Shown: positions 23,977 through 30,580 of the stretch, in pieces
Numbering within the stretch: the stretch's first letter is position 1
Layout of the letters: every line of letters starts with the position of its first letter
Virus record (IMG/VR): IMGVR_UViG_3300042539_001687
Span: 1-61,602 of that record
Origin: a virus
Strand: one strand, 5' to 3'
Length of the DNA stretch: 61,602 nucleotides
Translations under genes and position numbers: made by a program
The notes under the pieces: model-generated
Database searches by the model: none
What the model was told of the DNA's origin: nothing
What the model saw: the letters and a program-made list of their open reading frames with translations, nothing else

Positions 23977-24593
23977 CCACAGAAACGAGGGAATGGAGTC
24001 CCTCTTTCGATGCCGAGCAGGCGTGGAAGGACTTCATGGTGGGCGTCATGGCCCACACGGTAACGCTGTGTAAGTGGCTGGGTAAAAAGCACTCGGCCCG
24101 CCGGATTGCGATGCGGCAAAACGGCCCCAGCCGGCAGCTCTACAACGCTGCCGTCGCCTGGAGGTGGGTGTTTTGGGGGCCCGAGAGCGAGCTGACTCTG
24201 GAGGAGGTCTGCCTGCATCTCGGAGTAAGCGCCCCCAGAGTGCGTTCCAGGATCATGGCAGAGAGTGGGGCGCACGGGGACATAAACCAAGTGGTGGCGA
24301 AAGTCCTGTACTTGGCGGAGGTGGAGTATGCCCAGCATTGCCGAAAAGCTCCGCGTTCTGGTGGAGTGGTCGCCGTTGATTGGGCTGGTCTCCGCCGTTA
24401 CCGGAGCGTCTACCCCGTTGGATCGAGCGTTGAAGATTTTTGCCGTGTTGCGCTGGGTCGCGGACAAGACGGACACGCAAATCGACGACCACGTAGTCGA
24501 TCTGCTCGAGGACATTCTCAAGACGCCAGAGGGCCAGGCCCTGTTCGAGTACGTGCAGGCGCTCGCCACAAACCTGGCCCAGCAGGAGGTTGA
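23973..24593 (+). CDS. HTH protein with overprinted C-terminal tail (206 aa)
   Basis: GTG 23973 overlaps the preceding stop. Residues 20-95 are convincing protein: a helical region followed by a helix-turn-helix-like SELTLEEVCLHLGVSAPRVRSRI. From about residue 118 onward the frame shares DNA with the gene at 24328 for 266 bases, and its sequence turns Arg/Gly rich as shadow frames do. Either the natural stop has been lost or the tail is real. It may be a small transcription regulator; confidence applies to the N-terminal part. Confidence 0.6.
   Translation: MTTETREWSPSFDAEQAWKDFMVGVMAHTVTLCKWLGKKHSARRIAMRQNGPSRQLYNAAVAWRWVFWGPESELTLEEVCLHLGVSAPRVRSRIMAESGAHGDINQVVAKVLYLAEVEYAQHCRKAPRSGGVVAVDWAGLRRYRSVYPVGSSVEDFCRVALGRGQDGHANRRPRSRSARGHSQDARGPGPVRVRAGARHKPGPAGG
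24274..24290 (+). promoter_or_regulatory. late-promoter-like motif, GGGGACATAAACC
   Basis: The motif is found 49 bases before the first small membrane-region gene and inside the tail of the upstream HTH gene. It matches the copy at 2285 over GGACATAAACCA. Its position at the head of the presumed lysis cluster fits late expression of that cluster. Confidence 0.45.
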
Positions 24594-24600
24594 GTCGTGA
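24328..24600 (+). CDS. small helical protein of the lysis region (90 aa)
   Basis: GGAGGTGGAGT just before the ATG is a strong ribosome-binding site. A moderately hydrophobic N-terminal stretch (WSPLIGLVSAVTGAS) is followed by amphipathic helices and an acidic segment (DTQIDDHVVDLLEDIL). It is perhaps membrane associated, but no clear transmembrane helix is present. It heads a run of overlapping small genes around the papain-like peptidase. Confidence 0.7.
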   Translation: MPSIAEKLRVLVEWSPLIGLVSAVTGASTPLDRALKIFAVLRWVADKTDTQIDDHVVDLLEDILKTPEGQALFEYVQALATNLAQQEVES

Positions 24601-24842
24601 GCGTTCTGGGCTGGGTGGCCGTGCTGAGCTTGCTGGCGGCAGTGGGGACTGCGCTGGGGCCTGCGTTCGTCGCAGTCCGGCGCTCGCCCCTGGACGTTGC
24701 CAGCCGGGCCGGGTGGGTGAACCGCCTGCTGCAGCTGGCTGAGGATGCCACCGCCGCCGAGCAGGCGTCAGTCGCATCTGCGGCTCGCGCCCTGATCGAC
24801 GCGCTCGTGGAAGGACCGAAGCCGGCCGGGAAAGGGAAGTAG
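24597..24842 (+). CDS. small membrane protein (81 aa), holin candidate
   Basis: GTG 24597 overlaps the preceding stop. Residues 2-28 (LGWVAVLSLLAAVGTALGPAFVAV) form one transmembrane helix, followed by an amphipathic, Ala-rich cytoplasmic or periplasmic helix and a Lys/Gly tail. Size, topology and location next to a peptidase fit a holin-like or antiholin-like protein, but the assignment is positional. Confidence 0.65.
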   Translation: MSVLGWVAVLSLLAAVGTALGPAFVAVRRSPLDVASRAGWVNRLLQLAEDATAAEQASVASAARALIDALVEGPKPAGKGK

Positions 24843-24844
24843 CC

Positions 24845-25264
24845 ATGCCGGGTCGCCATGTTCTGTCCGCCGTCCTGCTTGCGGTGGCCGTGATCGCCGG
24901 CGCCGTGTCGGCGGTGGGGGTGCCCAAGCTGCCAGTCCCCGTCGCGCCGGAAGCTGAAGGCATTCTTGCTGGCGTCTCGCGCGGCGACGCCGCCAACATC
25001 CGGGCGTTCTACGAGGCGCTCGCCGACATCGTCGCGCGGGACGGGTCCAGCTCCAAGCCGCTGGTCTCGACCACCCTCCAGCTGCGCCAGCGGCATGAGC
25101 ACGCGCTCCGCATGGCGTTTGCTCACACCGGGATCGTGGGGAAGTACCCGCAGCTGGGCGAAAAGCTCGACGCCTATCTCCTTGAGGCGATCGGCAGCAC
25201 CGACGTGCCGCTGACTCCAGACCTGCGCGACAAAGCAGCCCGGGCATTCCTTGCCGTGAAGTAG
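24845..25264 (+). CDS. exported or membrane-anchored protein (139 aa)
   Basis: The N-terminus (residues 1-25, HVLSAVLLAVAVIAGAVSAVG) is a signal peptide or anchor after a basic residue. The mature part is a polar helical domain of about 110 residues without recognised motifs. It lies between a small membrane protein and the papain-like peptidase, suggesting a role at the envelope during lysis, for example spanin-like or peptidase-assisting. Confidence 0.65.
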   Translation: MPGRHVLSAVLLAVAVIAGAVSAVGVPKLPVPVAPEAEGILAGVSRGDAANIRAFYEALADIVARDGSSSKPLVSTTLQLRQRHEHALRMAFAHTGIVGKYPQLGEKLDAYLLEAIGSTDVPLTPDLRDKAARAFLAVK

Positions 25265-25272
25265 GTGCCCGG

Positions 25273-26208
25273 ATGTCGGACGTGTATTCCCCAGAAGAAA
25301 TCGTCCGCCTGTACGACAACGGGCTGTTCGGGTCGTACTGCGACCCGGAGGATACGGCGCTTCTGGTGCGCTCGCTGCCGATGCCGTTCTTCGGCAACAC
25401 GCTGGCCGAGACGGGAGCCGGCAAGCTGAGCCTGCCCTTTCAGGCGGTCGTGTCGTTCGAGCAGGCCACCGGACGGAGGCCATACGACGAGGCGCAGACG
25501 ACGGGCGATTGCGTAAGTCATGCCCTGCGAAACGCCATCGACGTAGCCCGTGCCAACGACCCTGACCTGGCCTCGACTGAGGACTGGATCGACCGGACGG
25601 CGACCGAGCCGCTGTATGGTGCGCGCGGCCACGCCGGCCAGGGGGCGGTGTGCTCACAGCTGGTGCGCTGGGCCCACCGGACAGGCGGCTGCATGCTGCG
25701 CCGAAACTACCCCGAGCTCAACCTCGACCTGTCCAAGTACAACGCTCAGATCGGGATTCGGTGGGGCATTCCTGGCGTCCCGGCTCCAGTGACGGATGCC
25801 GCCGCCAAGCACCGAGTGGGGACCATCAGCCTGATCCAGGACTGGCATCAGGCGCGCGACGCCATCGCCAACGGGTATGGCGTGCTGTGCTGCTCGGACG
25901 TGGGCTTTCGCCATTCGCGAAACGCGGACGGCATGAGCAGCCCGCAGGGGACCTGGCATCACGCGATGGCCTGGACGGCGGCGGACGACACGCGCCCAGG
26001 CGACTGCCGGTTCCTGATCCAGAACAGCTGGGGCCTGAGCTGGATCCAGGGGCCGCTGGTGCACGGCCAACCAGGCGGTTCGTTCTGGGTTAGCCAGTCT
26101 GCGGCCCAGCGGATGATTGCGCAGGGAGGGACATGGGCCGTGAGCAACGTCAGCGGATTCCCTAGGCGGCAGCTTAAGGACTGGGGAGCAAAGGCGGTGC
26201 TCGGATGA
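25273..26208 (+). CDS. papain-like cysteine peptidase (311 aa), candidate lysin
   Basis: The C1-peptidase catalytic set is visible in order: TTGDCVSHALRNAI (nucleophile C80), TWHHAMAW (H229 or H230) and LIQNSWGLSW (N251), with the classic NSWG signature. There is no signal peptide at the N-terminus. The length is close to a papain catalytic domain plus a 60-residue N-terminal extension. It is embedded among small membrane proteins, and no muramidase or amidase was recognised elsewhere in the genome. It may therefore degrade protein in the host envelope, or alternatively process phage or host proteins. Confidence 0.75.
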   Translation: MSDVYSPEEIVRLYDNGLFGSYCDPEDTALLVRSLPMPFFGNTLAETGAGKLSLPFQAVVSFEQATGRRPYDEAQTTGDCVSHALRNAIDVARANDPDLASTEDWIDRTATEPLYGARGHAGQGAVCSQLVRWAHRTGGCMLRRNYPELNLDLSKYNAQIGIRWGIPGVPAPVTDAAAKHRVGTISLIQDWHQARDAIANGYGVLCCSDVGFRHSRNADGMSSPQGTWHHAMAWTAADDTRPGDCRFLIQNSWGLSWIQGPLVHGQPGGSFWVSQSAAQRMIAQGGTWAVSNVSGFPRRQLKDWGAKAVLG

Positions 26209-26432
26209 AGATCTCAGTCCCGCTCGTGGCAGTGTGGCTGGCGTTCGCGCCGGCCTCTGATGCGCCGCCGCCCAAGCCAGTCCCGGTCAAGTGCTGCGGC
26301 AAGTGCGGCGGGACGGGCATGGTGCCTACCGGCGACGGGATCACGAGGGTCTGGTGCGAGTGCCCAGCCACCTGCCCATGCGCTGCCAAGAGGCCCAAGC
26401 CGCAGCGCTGCGAGAACGGGGTGTGCCGATGA
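26205..26432 (+). CDS. small exported cysteine-rich protein (75 aa)
   Basis: An ATGA overlap follows the peptidase gene. A short hydrophobic N-terminus (ISVPLVAVWLAFAPASDA) resembles a signal peptide. It is followed by KCCGKCGGTGMVP and WCECPATCPCAA, a DnaJ-type zinc-knuckle pattern with ten cysteines. It could be a disulfide-rich or zinc-binding secreted partner of the peptidase. No family is recognised. Confidence 0.65.
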   Translation: MKISVPLVAVWLAFAPASDAPPPKPVPVKCCGKCGGTGMVPTGDGITRVWCECPATCPCAAKRPKPQRCENGVCR

Positions 26433-26740
26433 GCGACGAGCGCACGGAAGACCGAATCCGGAATCTACGGGATGCAGGCGAGGAGATCGGCATCTCGCAG
26501 GTTGGTCCACGCAAAAGGTCACAGCCCGCCTTAGGCCGTTCCCGGCTGCTGGCACCTGCTACGGACGGCATGATGCAGAGTGGCAACAAGGGCGGCAATG
26601 TCCGCACGGCTATCAAGAAGGAGCGCAACACGGGGATAGGCAGGCCCCCGCCTGGCCAGAAGCTCAGGCCAGACAAGGACGGGGCGTTGGAAGTGTGGGA
26701 TCCACGCGCGGAGTATGACGCCCGAGACCATCGGACCTAG
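26429..26740 (+). CDS. hypothetical protein (103 aa)
   Basis: ATGA overlap with the previous gene. The protein is polar and basic with many Arg, Gly and Lys residues, has no hydrophobic segment and is probably partly disordered. It ends with VWDPRAEYDARDHRT. Its position in the lysis-region operon is the only functional clue. Confidence 0.6.
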   Translation: MSDERTEDRIRNLRDAGEEIGISQVGPRKRSQPALGRSRLLAPATDGMMQSGNKGGNVRTAIKKERNTGIGRPPPGQKLRPDKDGALEVWDPRAEYDARDHRT

Positions 26741-26743
26741 CCA

Positions 26744-27007
26744 ATGAGCATGCTCGAGGGGTTGCGCTGCAACCAGCCCAAGAAAACTCCCGGCCATGAC
26801 ACCAAGTCCCACGTCGTGCGGGCCTGCAAGGAGGGCGACGAGAAGGTCGTCCGCTTCGGGCAGCAGGGCGTCGAGGGGGCGGGCGCGAACCCGCAGTCCG
26901 CAGAAGAGAAGGCCAGGCGCAAGAGCTACTACGCCAGGCACAACGCCCAAGACTCGAACCCCGACAAGTTCTCGGCCCGGTACTGGTCGCACAAGGTGAA
27001 GTGGTGA
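26744..27007 (+). CDS. conserved small phage protein, KSHVVRACKEG type (87 aa)
   Basis: It contains KSHVVRACKEGDEKVVRFGQ, then ARRKSYYARH and a C-terminal SARYWSHKVKW. This ordered set of Lys/Arg/aromatic motifs recurs in small proteins of many podoviruses near virion or lysis genes; the biochemical role is unknown. It is basic and compact. It starts 4 bases after the preceding gene and overlaps the next by 4 bases. Confidence 0.7.
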   Translation: MSMLEGLRCNQPKKTPGHDTKSHVVRACKEGDEKVVRFGQQGVEGAGANPQSAEEKARRKSYYARHNAQDSNPDKFSARYWSHKVKW

Positions 27008-27399
27008 TCATGTCTGCTGCCTCCACTTCAAACCCGGACGAGCTGGTGCAGCACGTGCGGTCGCGGCTGCCGTTTCGCGCCAGGCTTGTTGGCGAGGAGC
27101 GGATCAGGGACATGGTCCTGCTGGCTGTGGCGGCCTGGCCGATCGACGACTTGCTGTCCGGCGACAGCTGGAAGGACGACCGCAAGCAGGCAATCCTTGA
27201 TGCCACGCAGGCGGATGTGAGTCGGATGTATGCCGCCCTGCACGGCGAGGCGAGGTCTGGCAGCGTGCTCCTGGCGATCATTCTCCCGGCCCTGCTGTCG
27301 GCCGTGATCCAGGTGATCCTCAAGTGGTGGCTGGAGAAGCGCAACCGCAGGACCAAGATGGCTCTATGGCAGCATGCACTAAAGGGGGGCGGCAGATGA
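27004..27399 (+). CDS. C-terminally anchored membrane protein (132 aa)
   Basis: GTG 27004 gives a GTGA overlap; ATG 27010, with AAGGTGAAG upstream, is an alternative. The soluble N-terminal domain is helical. A single hydrophobic helix near residues 88-110 (VLLAIILPALLSAVIQVIL) is followed by a basic tail (KWWLEKRNRRTK), so the C-terminus is probably cytoplasmic. It is one of two membrane proteins at the end of the presumed lysis cluster. Confidence 0.65.
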   Translation: MIMSAASTSNPDELVQHVRSRLPFRARLVGEERIRDMVLLAVAAWPIDDLLSGDSWKDDRKQAILDATQADVSRMYAALHGEARSGSVLLAIILPALLSAVIQVILKWWLEKRNRRTKMALWQHALKGGGR

Positions 27400-27641
27400 G
27401 CAGCGTCGATGTGTACGAGACGGCCCTCAAGATGGTTGAGCGGTACGGGTTCGGGCTGGCGCTGGCAACCGCCGTGCTGTGGTTTGTGCGCGTGGACATC
27501 GTGATCCCGATGGTGGAGTCGCACCAGCAGTTCTTGCGCGACATGACGACCACCCAAAAAGAAATCACGTCTGCCGTCCAGGAGCAGACCAAGCTGCTGT
27601 GGGCCATGCAGCCAGAGCGATCCGGCCAGCCGCCCGAGTAG
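27396..27641 (+). CDS. small membrane protein with coiled-coil tail (81 aa)
   Basis: ATGA overlap with the previous gene. One transmembrane helix lies at residues 17-38 (YGFGLALATAVLWFVRVDIVI), followed by a polar helix (HQQFLRDMTTTQKEITSAV). This N-anchored, coiled-coil layout is typical of inner-membrane spanins or holin accessories. It ends the small membrane gene cluster. A 64-bp gap before the sigma gene contains a CCCG/CGGG hairpin. Confidence 0.65.
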   Translation: MSSVDVYETALKMVERYGFGLALATAVLWFVRVDIVIPMVESHQQFLRDMTTTQKEITSAVQEQTKLLWAMQPERSGQPPE

Positions 27642-27705
27642 TGTCGGGTCGCGCTCGGAGGCGGCCTGCTGGTAGGCTGAACTCCCGTACACGGGTGCGC
27701 GCGCG

Positions 27706-28353
27706 ATGCGAAAGATGAACAAGCGCCAGCGTCAGCTGGCCGAAGAGGCGATGGCCATCGTTCCGGTGGTGATCAATGCCATGGGTAGGTCGTACCCTGG
27801 TATCCGCAAGAGGATCGCCCGAATAGACGCCAGCTCGGTGGCGTATGTGGCTATCTGCCGGGCGGCACAGACCTACAATCCGGACAAGAGCAAGGTCACG
27901 ACCTACTTCTCTTCGGCTATCCGGAACGCGATCCTCAAGGAGCTGGCGAAATCCCAGCGGCAAAGATACGACAGCCCCGAGAGGGTGTCGCTTGAGCTGG
28001 CGGAGAGTGCCGCAAAGCCCCAGCGCGGCGAGGAACGGATGCTCCCCGCCGCACTGGAGTCTTTGCCGGCGCAGGAAAGAGCCCTGATTGCCAGCAGATA
28101 CTACGGACGCATGAGCGTCCGGGAAATCTCGGACAGCACCGGCCTGGCCCAGAAGGCAGTGAGGGCTAGGCTCAAGAGCGCCGTCGAGTTACTGGCCGGA
28201 TTTTTGGGAACCCAGCATGCGCAGCAGCCACCGCAGCCCGGGCGCTGTTGCGATTCCACAGATAGCCATTCGGCCTGCGCACCTTGTCCGCCCGGAGCCG
28301 CTCCACGAGATCCTCGTAGGACCAGCCACCGGCCCGCAGGCCGACAATCGTAA
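27706..28353 (+). CDS. phage sigma-70-family factor (215 aa)
   Basis: It redirects host RNA polymerase to phage promoters. Residues about 10-85 match sigma region 2: the VAYVAICRAAQTYNPDKSK segment, then the TTYFSSAIRNAILKEL core-binding and -10 recognition helix. Residues about 114-165 match region 4 (LESLPAQERALIASRYY, SVREISDSTGLAQKAVRARL helix-turn-helix). Regions 1 and 3 are missing, as in small alternative sigmas. The last 50 residues overlap the convergent recombinase gene by 182 bases and look non-domain. It likely reads the GACATAAA late motif. Confidence 0.8.
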   Translation: MRKMNKRQRQLAEEAMAIVPVVINAMGRSYPGIRKRIARIDASSVAYVAICRAAQTYNPDKSKVTTYFSSAIRNAILKELAKSQRQRYDSPERVSLELAESAAKPQRGEERMLPAALESLPAQERALIASRYYGRMSVREISDSTGLAQKAVRARLKSAVELLAGFLGTQHAQQPPQPGRCCDSTDSHSACAPCPPGAAPRDPRRTSHRPAGRQS

Positions 28354-28894
28354 GCGCCTGGTCCCGATCGACCCCGCAGGGCTCGAACCGCGACTGCTTG
28401 CCGGTCCCTACCTTGCGCCACCCAATAGGGGCGGTGCCGTCGGTGGGGAGCCCAGCCTTGCGCTTCACCTCCATCGCATCACGTGTCCGCTCGGACGCCT
28501 GGTCCCGGTCCAGCTGGGCAAACGCCAGCGTGATCGTGACGGCTGCGCGTCCGATGGCAGTGCTCGTGTCCAGTTGCCGGTCGGCAGACTGAATGAACAC
28601 CCTCTTCGCCTCCAGCATCTCGAGGGACCGCAGCCCGTCGATGGTGCGGCGAAACGCACGGTCCAGTTTGGCAACCACAATGTGGTCGCCCGGCTGAACC
28701 AGTGCCCACAACTCACGCCCCTTCGGTCTCTCGAACAGGGGCTTGCTGCCGCTGACGGCGGTGTCGTATAGCCAGCCGCCGTACTGCTCGTCGGGCAGAT
28801 GCAGCTGGATATAGGACTCGACCTTCGTGCGCTGGGCCTGTTCGGTCAGGCCCTGCTTGTCGGTCGAGTGCCGTCCGTACCCGTAGACAATCAT
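28172..28894 (-). CDS. serine recombinase, resolvase/invertase family (240 aa)
   Basis: ATG 28894 begins MIVYGYGRHSTDKQ, with the catalytic serine at residue 10 in the YxRxSTxxQ motif. KLDRAFR and a downstream SLEMLE region complete the catalytic core. Residues 95-140 contain the long E helix, with LDRDQASERTRDAMEVKRKAG marking the domain junction. A short recombinase domain (APIGWRK...) follows. The size suggests an invertase or resolvase rather than a large integrase. It is a second site-specific recombinase besides the tyrosine integrase. Its 3' end converges on and overlaps the sigma gene. Confidence 0.85.
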   Translation of the reverse strand: MIVYGYGRHSTDKQGLTEQAQRTKVESYIQLHLPDEQYGGWLYDTAVSGSKPLFERPKGRELWALVQPGDHIVVAKLDRAFRRTIDGLRSLEMLEAKRVFIQSADRQLDTSTAIGRAAVTITLAFAQLDRDQASERTRDAMEVKRKAGLPTDGTAPIGWRKVGTGKQSRFEPCGVDRDQALTIVGLRAGGWSYEDLVERLRADKVRRPNGYLWNRNSARAAVAAAHAGFPKIRPVTRRRS

Positions 28895-28904
28895 GGTAGA
28901 TATC

Positions 28905-29183
28905 CTAGCACTCGCGCGCATCCTCCGGAACGATCTCGACGTGCCCGCAAAGCGCGCTGGCGCCGTGCTTGGCCAGCAACTCCTCGAGCTCGGCCCGCGC
29001 CGCCTGCACGAACAAGTCGGGCTCGCGATCGTAGGGGCCTTTAGGCCTGGCATCCGGGCCCTCTGTCGCATAGAAGGACCCATAGCGGGTTCTCCAGCCA
29101 CGCTTGTTGAGCAGCATCGGATCCAGGGTGTCCGGCAGCTCCAGGTTTTTCATGTAAAACCGGACCGTGACATTAACCTTCAT
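28905..29183 (-). CDS. hypothetical protein (92 aa)
   Basis: ATG 29183 has GGAGGTGC 4 bases upstream. The protein opens with a beta strand (KVNVTVRFYMKNLELPD), has a central positively charged segment and ends with an acidic helix (ARAELEELLAKHG). Nothing identifies a family. It lies between the recombinase and the 331-residue unknown gene. Confidence 0.65.
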   Translation of the reverse strand: MKVNVTVRFYMKNLELPDTLDPMLLNKRGWRTRYGSFYATEGPDARPKGPYDREPDLFVQAARAELEELLAKHGASALCGHVEIVPEDAREC

Positions 29184-29194
29184 GGTGCACCTCC

Positions 29195-30190
29195 TTACAA
29201 TGCGGGAATGAAAACGCTGGCAGCAGAGAACTCGCGGGCCACGTGCAGCACATCGGACAGACTGGTCGTGAGCAGCTTGGCTGGCTGCTCGTCCTTGTTC
29301 CACATGCACTCGCCGCTGCTGCCGATGTGCATGCGGGAGAGGGAGTACATCACCTTCGGCCCGAAGCCGAGATCCTCTGGCTGCGGGATCACGCTGACGG
29401 CGAAGTCAGGGACGGACATGAACCCACGCTCGGTCTGCTCGAAGGGCCGACGCAGCCGGAGCGTGAACTGGTGCGTCACGATCAGTGACGTGCTTGCTCC
29501 GTGCTCGCGGTTCGGGCGGAGCGTGATGGTGTCCGGGTGCCGCTCGCGCGCGCGCAGCCCGTGCTCCTCAAACTTGAACCGCGTGTCCGCGAACGTGTCC
29601 TGCCAGCCGTCGAACGCCTCGAGCAGGCGCGTCGCTGCTGCGCGAAACTCATCGGACACCCACGCGCCGGCAGATGCCACGCGAGCCAGCATGTCCGAAG
29701 GCTTCTGCCGCAGGGCAGCGATGCCGCAGTCCAGGAGGACAGGCCCCACGCCCTCTTGGTACATGCCGCCCGCCCCCCACGCCCACTTCCAGTTCTTATA
29801 GCGGGACCTGATGGTGCGGTCTGAAGCGTTGAACGGCAGCCACCGATTCATGAAGTGGCCCCGCGCCGACTCGCAGACCTTGTACTGAGTGCGACCCCCA
29901 GCCGCCGGATAAACGAAGGCCAGGCCATGCTCCAGCTTGTCGTCGGCCAGAGTTGTGCCGGGACTGTGATACAGGTAGGCCAGCTCGATGCTTTCTCCGG
30001 ACCCGTGCGCCACCAGGCGGTCGTGAAGATGAGCCCAGTGCCTGTCGCCAAACCGCGCAGTCGCAATCTCCGCGCACCGCTCGCTCTCGGGCGTCGTGCG
30101 CGTGAGGCGACGCCGCTCCGTGACAGCCGCTTCGAGCTCGGCCCAATCCAGAACCGTCTTGTTCTTGTTCCGTGTCTGTGCAAGAAACAT
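29195..30190 (-). CDS. unknown protein of the AAA-VWA neighbourhood (331 aa)
   Basis: ATG 30190 was chosen, just after a strong hairpin and T-rich tract. The protein is a soluble alpha/beta type with no membrane segment. It contains HFMNRWLPFNASDRTIRSRYK and KWAWGAGGMYQEG, but no known catalytic motif. It sits downstream of the AAA+ / VWA pair and the small HTH gene, and could be their effector or substrate, or an unrelated regulator. Not recognised. Confidence 0.7.
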   Translation of the reverse strand: MFLAQTRNKNKTVLDWAELEAAVTERRRLTRTTPESERCAEIATARFGDRHWAHLHDRLVAHGSGESIELAYLYHSPGTTLADDKLEHGLAFVYPAAGGRTQYKVCESARGHFMNRWLPFNASDRTIRSRYKNWKWAWGAGGMYQEGVGPVLLDCGIAALRQKPSDMLARVASAGAWVSDEFRAAATRLLEAFDGWQDTFADTRFKFEEHGLRARERHPDTITLRPNREHGASTSLIVTHQFTLRLRRPFEQTERGFMSVPDFAVSVIPQPEDLGFGPKVMYSLSRMHIGSSGECMWNKDEQPAKLLTTSLSDVLHVAREFSAASVFIPAL

Positions 30191-30210
30191 TGTTGACTCA
30201 CAAGAAAACA

Positions 30211-30249
30211 GGCCGGCCCGGCAGCGCAACGCACGCCACCGGGCCGGCC
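30211..30249 (-). terminator. strong hairpin with T-rich tract between leftward genes
   Basis: Eleven perfectly paired bases, GGCCGGCCCGG and CCGGGCCGGCC, enclose a 17-nt loop. Leftward, the hairpin is followed by TGTTTTCTTG and then the start of the 331-residue gene about 20 bases on. This is an intrinsic terminator or attenuator shape placed in front of a gene, like several others in this operon. Confidence 0.7.
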
Positions 30250-30274
30250 AAAGGGATTGAGAAACCAGGAATCG

Positions 30275-30580
30275 TCAGACCGTCACGACCCGCCCGTTGC
30301 GGTACGTCTCTGTGTCGTGCCGGTAGCTGGAGACCAGGGACTTGAGGTCCTGGATGTCCAGCTCCGAGCCGGAGCTGCCGCCGCGCGAGTTGCGCAGCGG
30401 GGGCAGGGCCACCCCCTTGCGCTTCAGGTAGTTGGTCTTCTGATGAACCTGCCTGGTGAGCAGGCCCACCCGATCCGCGAACTCCCGGGTCGTGTGACCC
30501 GCCGACCAGCTCTCCATGTAGAGCTGGGTAAACTGACGCCAGGTAATGACGGCCTGGCTCCGGCTACGCTTCCTTCTCAT
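30275..30580 (-). CDS. small HTH-like protein (101 aa)
   Basis: ATG 30580 overlaps the VWA stop (ATGA), with GGAG upstream. The centre reads REFADRVGLLTRQVHQKTNYLKRK, a helix-turn-helix-like segment with a basic recognition helix. The N-terminus is Arg/Ser rich and the C-terminus has SYRHDTETYRNGR. It is likely a DNA-binding regulator translationally coupled to the VWA protein. Longer upstream frames are antisense-type shadows of the VWA gene. Confidence 0.65.
   Translation of the reverse strand: MRRKRSRSQAVITWRQFTQLYMESWSAGHTTREFADRVGLLTRQVHQKTNYLKRKGVALPPLRNSRGGSSGSELDIQDLKSLVSSYRHDTETYRNGRVVTV

Noticed and set aside
28217-28771. Rightward frame opposite the serine recombinase
   Set aside because: Antisense of the recombinase catalytic region; no ribosome-binding site or recognisable motif.
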